Below, piece by piece: positions 1 to 8,157 of a stretch of DNA of 38,425 nucleotides. The notes below the pieces were generated by a model, which saw only the letters and a program-made list of their open reading frames with translations, did not search any database and was not told the origin of the DNA. This stretch comes from a virus: positions 1-38,425 of IMG/VR virus record IMGVR_UViG_3300024264_000082; one strand, 5' to 3'. Within the stretch, counting starts at the first letter, position 1. Each line of letters opens with the position of its first letter. The position numbers and the translations under genes were made by a program.

Positions 1-1
1 T

Positions 2-301
2 GATGAAAATTTATTCTTTAAAGCATATTATACCAAAGGACAAAAAGAATTTGAAATCAAGTCAATTTATTCTGAAAAAAACAGTAACTATGTTCACTTA
101 TATAATGAATCAGTAGTTACTGAAGCTGAAGTTAATTCAGATGAAGAATTTGAAGAATATGCGGTAACTGTTTTACAAAAAGCATTTGGAGAAGATTTTG
201 ACGAAGCTAAATCTAAAAAAGTTATAGACGGTATTTTATCTAAAGCAGATGGAGATTATGGTACTGCAGTTGGTATGTTAACTAGCTCGTTAGGACAATA
301 A
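2..301 (+). CDS. C-terminal end of an unidentified protein (5' truncated)
   Basis: An open frame enters from the left edge and stops at TAA 299-301, leaving 99 codons. The visible part has a segment reading LYNESVVTEAEVNSDEEFEE, which resembles the capsid-targeting/cleavage peptides of the downstream proteins. It is followed by a helical, charged tail ending in GDYGTAVGMLTSSLGQ. The next gene starts 20 bases later on the same strand. I do not recognise the family. Its position before a run of putative internal head proteins suggests a phage structural or packaged protein, which is inference. The start lies outside the window. Confidence 0.75.
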   Translation, partial: DENLFFKAYYTKGQKEFEIKSIYSEKNSNYVHLYNESVVTEAEVNSDEEFEEYAVTVLQKAFGEDFDEAKSKKVIDGILSKADGDYGTAVGMLTSSLGQ

Positions 302-309
302 TAAAATAA

Positions 310-317
310 GATAAATA
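310..317 (+). promoter_or_regulatory. possible T4-type late promoter box
   Basis: GATAAATA, followed by CC, resembles the T4 late promoter TATAAATA and lies 12 bases before the ATG at 322. At T4 spacing, transcription would begin almost exactly at the ATG, giving a leaderless or near-leaderless message. Only one site is exact in this form, so support is weak. Confidence 0.35.
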
Positions 318-321
318 CCTT

Positions 322-1596
322 ATGAAGATCTTTACTAATTTCAATGAATTTATAACTGAGAGTGTATTTACTAATACAACTGAGTCCCTTATTTTAGAAG
401 GTGGAGCAGCGGGCCATATGTCACATCCATTTGATGAAAAAGATTTAACATTCGGTGACTTTAAAAAAATTGTTGAAGCTGGTCTTCAAGGAGAATTAAA
501 CTTTGAAGAAGTTGCAACTGAAAAAACAGATGGCCAAAATCTTCTTGCAACTGTAAAGGATGGAGTGGCAATGTTTTCAAGAAACAAGGGTCAATTAATT
601 AGCCCAGTAGATTTACAAGGAATTATTAAAATGTTCACAGACCACGCTTCTAAATTAGTAGAAGAAACATATATTTTTGCTGCAACTGATTTAGCAGATG
701 CTCTACCAAAAATTAAAGATCAGTCTGTGTTTAATAATGGTAAGGATTTCGTAAATATAGAATTAATCTATTCTAAAAATCCAAATGTAATTTATTACGA
801 AAGAGATGTTCTTCAATTCCATGACATTCAAGAAACTGATGGTAACGGTAATATAACAGGCAGTAGAAAAATTGCAGGAGAATTAGTTAAAGCTTTAAAA
901 GAAGTAGATGCTGATGTTCAAAAAACATTTACAATAATCCCGCCTCAGGTTTTAAAACTGGGTAAAGATCTTAATTTTGAAGAAAATAAAAATAAATTCA
1001 TCAAAAAGATCGAAGCACTGAGAGATCGTTATGGTTTATTAGATGCTGATTCGGTTTCAAGATATCACGAAATGTGGTGGAGAGAAACTATAGATAGAAA
1101 CTTTCCAGATACAGAACAAGATTATAAAGAAGGTTTATTATTAAGATGGGCTTATGGTGATAAGAAGACTTTAAACATGAGATCTTTAGATAAATCGTTA
1201 GGTAAAGATAAAGCATCTCTTATTAAGAAATTTGATAAAGAAGATGTTAAAAAGAAATATAAAGAAAACATTAGACCGTTTGAAGATTTATTCTTAGAAC
1301 TAGGATCTATAATTCTTAAAAATGCTTCTAATTTTGTAGCAGCAAATCCAGACAAGGAAATGCAAAGATTACATAATCAAATAAGAACAGAAGCTGAAGC
1401 TATTATAAAAACAGGAGGTGAAGCTCAAATTGCAAAAGTAGAAGCTGAACTTGCCAGATTAGATAGAATTGGAGGAATAGAATCTATTATACCAACTGAA
1501 GGAATAGTTTTTGTGTACAAAGGAAAAACAATGAAATTAACAGGTACATTTGCAGCCATTAATCAATTAATGGGTATCATAAAATACGGAAGATAA
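322..1596 (+). CDS. RNA/DNA ligase-like nucleotidyltransferase with N-terminal capsid-targeting peptide
   Basis: This 424-residue protein has the covalent nucleotidyltransferase signature. Motif I is KTDGQN with the nucleophile candidate at Lys68. A motif III-like NIELI has its Glu near 147. A motif IV-like EGLLLR lies at 270-275, followed by lysines near 281-291 where motif V would fall. Such enzymes form a lysine-AMP or GMP intermediate and join or cap nucleic acid ends. Residues 1-14 (MKIFTNFNEFITES) match the peptide on several neighbouring proteins and resemble the T4 capsid targeting sequence, with ITE as a plausible gp21-type cleavage site. It overlaps the next gene, a second ligase-like enzyme, by one base (TAATG). 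The substrate cannot be told from sequence. The enzyme class is fairly secure and packaging is inference. Confidence 0.7.
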   Translation: MKIFTNFNEFITESVFTNTTESLILEGGAAGHMSHPFDEKDLTFGDFKKIVEAGLQGELNFEEVATEKTDGQNLLATVKDGVAMFSRNKGQLISPVDLQGIIKMFTDHASKLVEETYIFAATDLADALPKIKDQSVFNNGKDFVNIELIYSKNPNVIYYERDVLQFHDIQETDGNGNITGSRKIAGELVKALKEVDADVQKTFTIIPPQVLKLGKDLNFEENKNKFIKKIEALRDRYGLLDADSVSRYHEMWWRETIDRNFPDTEQDYKEGLLLRWAYGDKKTLNMRSLDKSLGKDKASLIKKFDKEDVKKKYKENIRPFEDLFLELGSIILKNASNFVAANPDKEMQRLHNQIRTEAEAIIKTGGEAQIAKVEAELARLDRIGGIESIIPTEGIVFVYKGKTMKLTGTFAAINQLMGIIKYGR

Positions 1597-3443
1597 TGGC
1601 ATTACAAAATTTAAGAAAATATTTTCAATCAACTAACATTAATGACTTTAATTCAATGTTGAAATTAACATGTGTTGTATCTGAAAAAATACAAGCATCT
1701 TCGTTTCATGTTAAAAGTACTAGTACCGGTTATGAATATTTTAAAAGCGGTTCTAAACATAAAATGGATAAAGTAGATAGAACTATGGTAAGATACTATG
1801 AAAATGGTATTAATTACTTTAAGGCTATTCCTAAAGATGTAAAAGAAGATATGCCACATGATTGGAAATTCGGATTTGACTACATGATAGACAACAAAAC
1901 AGTAGATATCGAATACGAAAGTCTTCCTAAAAACCATCTAATACTAACACACATACAAATATTAAATCCTAAAAACCCTACACAAATTAAAAAAGTTATT
2001 AGAGATCCACAGATCTTAAATAAGTGGGCAGAATTATTAGGGGTACAAAAACCACCTGTTATATTTCAAGGAGTTTTACAATCAAATCAAAAAGATGACT
2101 TAATTAGATTACTAGAACTTTCTGATTCTGATTTTAAAATCAAATTCAAAGATCAATCTTTTACAAGAGCCATATTTAATATATTCAACATAGGTCTTAA
2201 TAATCCAACTTTAAATTCTAATTTAGATAATGACATAGACGGTTTAATAGTAAACTTCTATGAAGGTAAAAATCCAAAAAGTTTTAAACTTGAAAGATTT
2301 GACAGAAAGGATATTCAAAAAAGAGAGCCATCTGACATGTATCAGATCGCTATATTAGATTTAGTAGAGTATATTACAGAGTTTAATCTTGAAGAAATTT
2401 CTTTAGAATCAGAAGATTCAGCAGAAAGATATATTGAATTAATTTCACACATCTTCAATGCATACATTGAAAAGAATGCTTCTAAATATGTAGGAGCTAG
2501 CTTTAATTCTGCAGATTTTTCAGAAAACAAAGGTTTTAAATTAAATCCAGCATTTATCACAAATGAAAAAACACTATCATTAATACAAAATGAAGTTTTA
2601 TCAGAATTGTATAAAATAGCTTTAGGTAGTTTTAGAAAAAAGAGAAACAAAGAAACAGATATTATTAATAAAGATTTAATGTCACAGATCAATGAAATAG
2701 TTGATAGTATAGATGCAATAGTAATGGCAAAAACAAATGAAAATGATGTTCTTAATTTTAAATCATATTTGTTAAATCAAAAATTGCAATATAATGAATC
2801 TCCTGTTTTAGAAGCGTTAAAGGTAGATTATCCAGAACACGGTAAGAAATTAGTAAATATGTTTGTTGGTAGATTCCAGCCCTTTACATTGGGTCATGCT
2901 AAAGTAGTTGAAACTATTCATAAGCAAAATGGCCACCCGGTTGTAATCTTATTAGTAAAAGCCAAGAACAAGAAAAAAGAAGATGCATTTAAGAGACCTT
3001 ATGATGAGGAAACTCAAGTTGAAATGATCAATAGATTAAAATCTAAATATCCAATTGAAGAAGTTTTCGTAATTCCAACAGGTGGTATTGACACTATGTT
3101 TAATGCAATGAGGCCAAAATATGAACCAGTATTATGGGGAACCGGAAGCGATAGAATGAAAACTTATGGATTTCAAGTAGATAAACCAGAATATAGAGAA
3201 GATCTTGGTGTTAGAACTGATTTTGGACTTTATGAAATACCAAGAACTGGTAAGAATATATCAGCAACACAAGTAAGAAACGCAATGCTAGATGGCGATG
3301 AGAAGCTATTTAAGAAGCTAACACCTAAGCCAGTACATGATATGTATAATGAATTAAAATCTAAACTGGAAGATTCTATGGGGGTTTTAGAAGAGGCTGA
3401 AACAGCAACATTAACATTCGATCAATTTATCAAGAATATATAA
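1596..3443 (+). CDS. Ligase-like domain fused to NMN adenylyltransferase-like domain
   Basis: This 615-residue protein has two parts. The N-terminal ~250 residues look like a nucleotidyltransferase (RNA ligase) fold. EKIQASSFHVK near residue 30 sits where motif I should be, but KIQA replaces KxDG. DGLIVNF at 215-221 fits motif IV and FKLER at 230-234 fits motif V. The C-terminal domain from ~422 has GRFQPFTLGH (425-434) and ISATQVR (555-561), the nucleotide-binding signatures of archaeal-type NMN adenylyltransferases, with Thr for the first His. That domain transfers AMP to a mononucleotide such as NMN to make NAD. The C-terminus ends TFDQFIKNI, which resembles the neighbouring targeting peptides. 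It is probably co-translated with the upstream ligase-like gene, suggesting joint nucleic-acid end or NAD chemistry. The true substrate is unknown. Confidence 0.7.
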   Translation: MALQNLRKYFQSTNINDFNSMLKLTCVVSEKIQASSFHVKSTSTGYEYFKSGSKHKMDKVDRTMVRYYENGINYFKAIPKDVKEDMPHDWKFGFDYMIDNKTVDIEYESLPKNHLILTHIQILNPKNPTQIKKVIRDPQILNKWAELLGVQKPPVIFQGVLQSNQKDDLIRLLELSDSDFKIKFKDQSFTRAIFNIFNIGLNNPTLNSNLDNDIDGLIVNFYEGKNPKSFKLERFDRKDIQKREPSDMYQIAILDLVEYITEFNLEEISLESEDSAERYIELISHIFNAYIEKNASKYVGASFNSADFSENKGFKLNPAFITNEKTLSLIQNEVLSELYKIALGSFRKKRNKETDIINKDLMSQINEIVDSIDAIVMAKTNENDVLNFKSYLLNQKLQYNESPVLEALKVDYPEHGKKLVNMFVGRFQPFTLGHAKVVETIHKQNGHPVVILLVKAKNKKKEDAFKRPYDEETQVEMINRLKSKYPIEEVFVIPTGGIDTMFNAMRPKYEPVLWGTGSDRMKTYGFQVDKPEYREDLGVRTDFGLYEIPRTGKNISATQVRNAMLDGDEKLFKKLTPKPVHDMYNELKSKLEDSMGVLEEAETATLTFDQFIKNI

Positions 3444-3444
3444 T
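3434..3444 (+). promoter_or_regulatory. putative late promoter, variant
   Basis: GAATATATAAT differs from the GATATATAWW motif by one extra A. It lies 32 bases before the ATG at 3466, the same spacing as at the portal, nrdB and protease genes. It overlaps the stop region of the preceding gene. Confidence 0.4.
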
Positions 3445-3465
3445 AAAAAACAATAATATTATCAC

Positions 3466-5067
3466 ATGGATATTAACGAAGAACCATTAGAAGAAAGAAA
3501 CATCACAGTTAAGAGAAAATATACTGAAAACCATCCTGCAAGAACTGTTGGTAAAGCAGCTAAAATTAGAAATAAAGTATTAGAAGCTATTAAAGATGGT
3601 AAAATTTCCCAAGAAGAATTTAAAAGTATTGTTAAGGAAATGACAACTGATTCTACAAGATGGTTAAGAAGAAACACACCATATTTTAATGTAAGCGAAG
3701 ATGGTATCTCTCTTACTAAAACAGGTATGAGAATCTTAAAATCAATTACTCCATCAACAGAAGTTACACTTAATGAAAAGGCAACTCCTTTTAAAATTGC
3801 AAATGCAATGGCAGAAGAAATGTTTGGAGAATTTGGAGTAGCAACTTTAGATTACGATGATTTAGCTAGAGTGATAGATATTAAAAAAGCAGATAAATTA
3901 TCTAAAAAGTATGGAGAAAATAGTTTTATGTCATTAACTGAAATAGACATGGAAGAGCTTTTGAATAAAAATCCAAAATTAGTAAAAGAAAATACATCAA
4001 ATATAAAAATGGAAACACCAAAAAACAAAACAATATTTATTTATGAAAGCTTTAGTGAATTCGTAAATTCATTATCTAACGAATTAGTTACTGAAGCATT
4101 TGGTTCACAGAGACTTGCTCAATTATTTATGGGAACTAATGGCAAACTAGATAAAAATTTAGCTAAAGCATTTTACGGTTCTACTAAAGTCGCTATGGAT
4201 AAAGTACAAGATGAAGACATTATCAGTACCGATCCACAAACAGCGTATAAGGCAAAACAAACAAACACTATTGTTTTTTATATCTCAGATAATGAAAAAG
4301 AAAATCCACATGCACCTTATGATGCATATCAAGGCAATAAAGTTATTCCAGGTGGAGGTTATTTATTAGCTGTTACTTCTGGTGGTAATAAATTCTATGA
4401 TCAAGTTTGGTCATCATCTAGTAGATATAGTAGTAGAAAAAACAATGATAGAAACCTTAAAATGGTGGATAATAATCCAACTGACTCTATTGGTATTGGT
4501 AAAAAATACAAAGGATGGGATGCAACTGGACTTTACAATGTAAAAAGAATTGCTGAAGTTGCAGATAGAGCTATTGTTATTAATGTTGATTTATTACAAC
4601 AAAAGTATTCAACTGTAAACAAAAGAAATGATAGACACGCTGCAAAATCAGGAGCTGTTGCATTCAAATCACATGCTGATTTTAAACAAGAAAACAAGAC
4701 AAGATACGAACAGATATTATCAACTAAAGCTGCTGCATTACCATTAGATAAAATGGTCGCAGATGCTATTGACACATTAACTCAACAAATTAAAGATGGT
4801 TTATCTAAAGGTGAAAAGACCAAATACGGAGAAATCTCCATTGGAACTAACAGAAAAGGTAACCACGTAAAAATGAAGGATGCTTCTAACCACATGTCAA
4901 GTATTTTAGATGATTATTCTAGATATTGCGATTATGTTCAACAAGATGCAGAATCTGAAAAAAGATTTGGTTCATCTGAATCATGGTACCAAAGAGAAGT
5001 TAAAAACTATGCAAAACGCATCAAAGATGGGGTTAATAAAATTGAATCTTTCGATTACGCTTGGTAA
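3466..5067 (+). CDS. Hypothetical head-associated protein with an internal targeting-like peptide
   Basis: This 533-residue protein belongs to no family I recognise. Residues 1-180 are charged and helical and contain a Lys/Arg-rich opening. At about 182-206 is METPKNKTIFIYESFSEF followed by VNSL, which resembles the capsid-targeting peptide at the N-terminus of neighbouring proteins but lies inside the frame. The remainder (207-533) is rich in Gly, Ser and Asn, with an IPGGGYLLAVTSGG segment and a Lys-rich C-terminal region. The ATG at residue 182 may be a second start, so the frame may encode two products or be a fusion of two genes. Its neighbours are putative internal head proteins. Confidence 0.7.
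   Translation: MDINEEPLEERNITVKRKYTENHPARTVGKAAKIRNKVLEAIKDGKISQEEFKSIVKEMTTDSTRWLRRNTPYFNVSEDGISLTKTGMRILKSITPSTEVTLNEKATPFKIANAMAEEMFGEFGVATLDYDDLARVIDIKKADKLSKKYGENSFMSLTEIDMEELLNKNPKLVKENTSNIKMETPKNKTIFIYESFSEFVNSLSNELVTEAFGSQRLAQLFMGTNGKLDKNLAKAFYGSTKVAMDKVQDEDIISTDPQTAYKAKQTNTIVFYISDNEKENPHAPYDAYQGNKVIPGGGYLLAVTSGGNKFYDQVWSSSSRYSSRKNNDRNLKMVDNNPTDSIGIGKKYKGWDATGLYNVKRIAEVADRAIVINVDLLQQKYSTVNKRNDRHAAKSGAVAFKSHADFKQENKTRYEQILSTKAAALPLDKMVADAIDTLTQQIKDGLSKGEKTKYGEISIGTNRKGNHVKMKDASNHMSSILDDYSRYCDYVQQDAESEKRFGSSESWYQREVKNYAKRIKDGVNKIESFDYAW
4009..5067 (+). other. possible nested start giving a 352-residue product
   Basis: The in-frame ATG at 4009 follows an A-rich stretch (aaatataaaa) like other starts here. 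It places YESFSEFVNSL near the new N-terminus, as expected for a capsid-targeting peptide. No other evidence separates the two products. The alternative is a single fused protein whose internal peptide is a remnant of gene fusion. Confidence 0.3.
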
Positions 5068-5087
5068 TCAAAAAAACATTTATAAAA

Positions 5088-5744
5088 ATGAAACATATTA
5101 AATTACTTGAATCTTTTTTAAATGAATCAATTTCTTTTAATAAAAAAGGAATTAAAGTTAAACTAGAAGACAAACTTAGAATTGCCAAAATAGCAGTAGA
5201 AAAATGGGGAGATTCATATAGCAGAGTTTTAAACGACGTTGAATCTATTTTAAAATCAGGCAAATTACCAAGTTATAAAGAACCATTAAGGGTACAAGGT
5301 GATACTGCAAAAGATTCTTACGATATATTTCAAGGAAGAAATGCTGTAAAACTTGCAGAAGCTATTTCTAAAGTAATTAAGAAATATAAGAAATATGAAG
5401 TAGCTCAATCTTCTGTTGGTGCTGCAGGTGGATGGTCAGGAACAATGAGATCAACCGTTGGTGGAGAAATCGAAGGTAGAGCAAACTTTAATCCAGGAGG
5501 TAGAAGAACATTTTTAATCGCAGTTACATGTGGCGGTGGAATTGACTCAAATGTTAAAGATAAAATGTTTCAAGAAATTTACGAATTAATGTTTGTATTA
5601 GATGAATATAATTCATCAGACGGCGGAATTATGTTTGATCATTCATCAGGTACTAATTATAGTACAATTGGATTAGCAAACTCAAGCTATTCTTTTAATA
5701 ACGGAACAGCTAACAGTTTAATAGATATAATGAACAATCACTAA
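5088..5744 (+). CDS. Putative internal head protein, unknown function
   Basis: This is a 218-residue protein. I start it at 5088 and not at the earlier in-frame ATG (5061), because 5088 begins MKHIKLLESFLNES, the peptide shared with 5746, 6231 and 7024, and 5061 lies inside the preceding gene. LNE fits the LxE cleavage rule of T4 prohead protease gp21. The body has a basic helical region (residues 20-60) and a Gly-rich segment (SVGAAGGWSGTMRSTVGGE), then a region rich in Gly, Asn and Ser. No enzyme motif was recognised. It is probably packaged with the DNA, by analogy with T4 internal proteins. Confidence 0.7.
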   Translation: MKHIKLLESFLNESISFNKKGIKVKLEDKLRIAKIAVEKWGDSYSRVLNDVESILKSGKLPSYKEPLRVQGDTAKDSYDIFQGRNAVKLAEAISKVIKKYKKYEVAQSSVGAAGGWSGTMRSTVGGEIEGRANFNPGGRRTFLIAVTCGGGIDSNVKDKMFQEIYELMFVLDEYNSSDGGIMFDHSSGTNYSTIGLANSSYSFNNGTANSLIDIMNNH

Positions 5745-5745
5745 A

Positions 5746-6189
5746 ATGAAGCACGTAAAGTTATTTAAACAATATATTAATGAGAAAATAGAATATTCAT
5801 ATTCTACGGTTAATGGTAAAAAGATAGAATCTTCATGGTCAGGTAGTGCAGATTCCCTTAAAGATTTTATCAAACTAATAAAAGGGATACCTGAAACTTT
5901 ACAATCTATTAAAGTTCAAACTGGAACTAGTTCTTTTAATCCAGAATCAACAGAAATCAATGGACCATTTAATTCTTCTAAAATAAATAAAATAATTAAA
6001 TTAGTCAAAGACGCAGATAAATCATTTGGTAAACAAGATGAAAAAATACACACATATTTGTTATCGTCTTATTATGGGGCAGGTGGTAAAAACCACAACT
6101 CTGATCCTGCATATATTTCATATAGAACTGAACGTAGCGATAATTTTGGAAAAGCAATGTCTTCAGGAAAACACGGATCATTAGATTGA
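5746..6189 (+). CDS. Putative internal head protein, unknown function
   Basis: This 147-residue protein starts one base after the preceding stop. Residues 1-13 (MKHVKLFKQYINE) are the shared targeting-like peptide, with INE as possible cleavage site. The mature part is basic, with about 20 lysines, and rich in Ser, Asn and Gly, without recognisable catalytic motifs. Basic character after cleavage is also typical of T4 IPI-IPIII, which bind DNA in the head. The family is not recognised. The role rests on the N-terminal peptide and the location. Confidence 0.65.
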   Translation: MKHVKLFKQYINEKIEYSYSTVNGKKIESSWSGSADSLKDFIKLIKGIPETLQSIKVQTGTSSFNPESTEINGPFNSSKINKIIKLVKDADKSFGKQDEKIHTYLLSSYYGAGGKNHNSDPAYISYRTERSDNFGKAMSSGKHGSLD

Positions 6190-6196
6190 TATTAAA

Positions 6197-6206
6197 GATA
6201 TATAAT
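6197..6206 (+). promoter_or_regulatory. putative late promoter GATATATAAT
   Basis: This is an exact copy of the GATATATAWW motif seen ahead of the structural genes. It lies 34 bases before the ATG at 6231. It has an AT-only leader ending in aaaacaact before the start, the same leader as at 7024. Confidence 0.55.
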
Positions 6207-6230
6207 AAAAATAATAAAAATAAAACAACT

Positions 6231-7004
6231 ATGAAACACGTAAAATTATTCGAAGCATTTGTAGCTTCACAGAAATTAAACGAAGGCTGGTACGGCCCAG
6301 TAATAGACGGATTTGAAGAACTTCTCAATACAGGTATCGGAGTTGAAAAAGCTTATGACCAAATGAAGAAATCCGGAGTTCTTAAAGGATTAGAAACTGA
6401 CTTTAATGGCTATTTACTTAGAATCAAAAAGAACTGGAACGAGGGAACTTCAATTAATATATGGGATAAAGAAAACGTGAAGAAAGCAGAAGAAACTCAT
6501 CAAAAGGAGCATGGTTTTCCATTAGATAGAGACAACGACTCAGTGATATTAAATAGTTATGAAGATGGAAAAGGGGGATGGTCAATCTACACCGGTCATT
6601 GGGAAAAACCTAAGAAAAATAAAGCTAAAAAATATAAGGTTAGTGATTTTACGCCTTTATCAGATAGTGGAGACAACGGTCTAGGTGGTGATGAAGCAGA
6701 CTCTAAATGGGAGTCAGTGTTAGACGCATTCGGTGTGTCATATCTAGACGATCTAGTCTGGTTAGGTGATTACTTCCCTGAAATAGTAGAGGAAGAAGGT
6801 AGATCGGTTAAATCTTTTTCACTAGACAGTTTTGGTGATGAAGACCCACATGGTGATGCCGAAGTTTCGATATATAAGTGGAAGGGTATGTTACTCGCAA
6901 TGCATGATGACGACTATCAATATTCCGCTACATTATGTAGAGCCAAAGATGTTGTAAAATTGGCTGGTCTTCTAGGAGATGATGAAGGTCTTGACATATA
7001 TTAA
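6231..7004 (+). CDS. Putative internal head protein, unknown function
   Basis: This is a 257-residue protein. The start at 6231 is chosen because it gives MKHVKLFEAFVASQKLNE and because the putative late promoter at 6197 lies between it and the earlier ATG at 6186. LNE-G at residues 16-19 matches the LxE cleavage rule for prohead proteases. The body is acidic towards the C-terminus, with Trp-rich patches (WSIYTGHWEKP) and a repeated-looking DDLVWLGDYFPEIVEEE segment. No known domain was recognised. The leader just before the ATG is nearly identical to that of the next gene, as though leader and peptide had been duplicated as a cassette. Confidence 0.65.
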   Translation: MKHVKLFEAFVASQKLNEGWYGPVIDGFEELLNTGIGVEKAYDQMKKSGVLKGLETDFNGYLLRIKKNWNEGTSINIWDKENVKKAEETHQKEHGFPLDRDNDSVILNSYEDGKGGWSIYTGHWEKPKKNKAKKYKVSDFTPLSDSGDNGLGGDEADSKWESVLDAFGVSYLDDLVWLGDYFPEIVEEEGRSVKSFSLDSFGDEDPHGDAEVSIYKWKGMLLAMHDDDYQYSATLCRAKDVVKLAGLLGDDEGLDIY

Positions 7005-7023
7005 ATAATAATATAAAACAACT

Positions 7024-7452
7024 ATGAAACGCTTACAATTATTTGAACAGTTTCTTAACGAAGCAAAATTAAAAGCTGGCAGAGATGAAGCATTAGCTAA
7101 CGCTATTCTTGCATATTATTATGCAGTTGATGGAACACCAGAAGGTGACGCTGTACAAGCATTGCCAGGAAATCCTATTAGATCTGACGGTAGTGTAAGT
7201 GAACAAGATGGTTTATCTGCATGGGGAAAAGACGTTGTAAAAGGTTTATCAGGCGCTAGAAGATGCCCTTCTGATTTTATGATGGGTGACGTTATAACAA
7301 TAGCAGCCAATAATGGTAACTCATATTACTTTGATGGTTCTGATTTTGTAGAAGGAGATAAAACTATTATTAGTAGAATTGATAAAATAAAAAAGAGAGA
7401 ATTTATAGATGAGCTTATTAAGTTAAAGATCATTGAAACTCCAAAATATTAA
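7024..7452 (+). CDS. Putative internal head protein, unknown function
   Basis: This 142-residue protein begins MKRLQLFEQFLNEAK, the shared targeting-like peptide with LNE-A as predicted cleavage site. After it come a helical stretch (residues 15-35) and a small globular part with YYFDGSDFV. I do not recognise the family. It is preceded by an AT-only gap holding ataaaacaact, as at 6231, and is followed three bases later by the DUF3008-like gene. That is consistent with one transcript ending at the terminator at 7856. Confidence 0.65.
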   Translation: MKRLQLFEQFLNEAKLKAGRDEALANAILAYYYAVDGTPEGDAVQALPGNPIRSDGSVSEQDGLSAWGKDVVKGLSGARRCPSDFMMGDVITIAANNGNSYYFDGSDFVEGDKTIISRIDKIKKREFIDELIKLKIIETPKY

Positions 7453-7454
7453 TT

Positions 7455-7829
7455 ATGCCTAGTACTTCAGTTGCACAACAAAAATTAATGGGAATGGCTT
7501 ACGCTTTAAAAAAAGGTGAACTAGATCCTAAAGATGCTAGCGCCGAAGTACAAGAATTAGCAGATTCAATGACGCTTAAACAACTTAAAGATTTTGCAAG
7601 TACAAAGCACGATGGACTTCCACAATATGTAGAAGAAAACATTGGAATAGCTAATGTTTCTGGAATGGGACCAATCGTATTACCTGGAAATGGAACTTTA
7701 GGTTCAGGCGATGTACCTGCAGGACAAGGTGATGCAGAAGAAGAATATAAGAAAAAGAAAAAGAGAAAGATGAAATATTTAAAAACATTTGAAGCATTTT
7801 CTTTTGACATAGTTAAGAAACGTAAATAA
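7455..7829 (+). CDS. DUF3008-like small phage protein with C-terminal targeting-like peptide
   Basis: This 124-residue protein opens with MPSTSVAQQKLMGMAYALKK, the pattern of DUF3008-type phage proteins of unknown function, and goes on with LADSMTLKQLKDFASTKH. A Gly/Pro-rich linker (VSGMGPIVLPGNGTLGSGD) leads to a run of lysines. The end reads MKYLKTFEAFSFDIVKKRK, a near-perfect copy of the N-terminal targeting peptide of its neighbours, but at the C-terminus. That Met (position 7770) could be a separate short start, or the peptide may be a decayed start of a lost gene. It is the last gene before the strong terminator at 7856. Confidence 0.65.
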   Translation: MPSTSVAQQKLMGMAYALKKGELDPKDASAEVQELADSMTLKQLKDFASTKHDGLPQYVEENIGIANVSGMGPIVLPGNGTLGSGDVPAGQGDAEEEYKKKKKRKMKYLKTFEAFSFDIVKKRK

Positions 7830-7855
7830 TTGTTCGTAACTTATTAAAATAATTA

Positions 7856-7885
7856 GCCAAACATTTTTTTGTTTGGCTTTTTTTT
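7856..7885 (+). terminator. Rho-independent terminator
   Basis: Perfect 7-bp stem GCCAAAC / GTTTGGC (7856-7862 with 7871-7877), 8-base loop, followed by eight T. It closes the internal-head-protein operon. Confidence 0.9.
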
Positions 7886-7890
7886 GGTAT

Positions 7891-7922
7891 ATTAGTAGTA
7901 TACTAATCGAGGTTAATACCTC
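7891..7922 (+). promoter_or_regulatory. Two adjacent inverted repeats ahead of the 7939 gene
   Basis: ATTAGTA-gta-TACTAAT (7891-7907) is followed directly by GAGGT-taat-ACCTC (7909-7922). Both are perfect and sit between the terminator and the next gene. TATACT inside the first repeat could be a -10 box. The site may be a promoter with operator or a structured leader; the sequence does not decide. Confidence 0.4.
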
Positions 7923-7938
7923 ATAAAACAATTAAAAC

Positions 7939-8157
7939 ATGAGTAATCCACACCATGAACACCAGTTATTTCTTAACAAAACGAGACATGGATCAGTAAG
8001 AGCATCCAGATATCCTAATGGCTACACACCAAAGATCGAATATTATCAAGCCCAATTGTCAAGTGCAGTTGATAGTCTTGATGTAGAACAAATAAAATAT
8101 TTCACTACCAAGTTAGAATGGTTTATAAAACGACAAGCCGAAAATAAACTATATTAA
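7939..8157 (+). CDS. Small hypothetical protein
   Basis: This 72-residue basic protein is rich in His, Tyr and Lys (SNPHHEHQLFLNKTRHGSVR at the N-terminus). A helical C-terminal half contains EQIKYFTTKLEWFIKRQAE. No known domain was recognised. It stands alone between the terminator region and a 163-base gap, with an A-rich leader before the ATG. It may be an early or middle small regulatory protein, but nothing in the sequence shows this. Confidence 0.6.
   Translation: MSNPHHEHQLFLNKTRHGSVRASRYPNGYTPKIEYYQAQLSSAVDSLDVEQIKYFTTKLEWFIKRQAENKLY

Noticed and set aside
4910-5101. Second small gene overlapping the end of the 3466 gene
   Set aside because: It lies out of frame within a gene with good coding pattern and has no leader. 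It is a chance frame.
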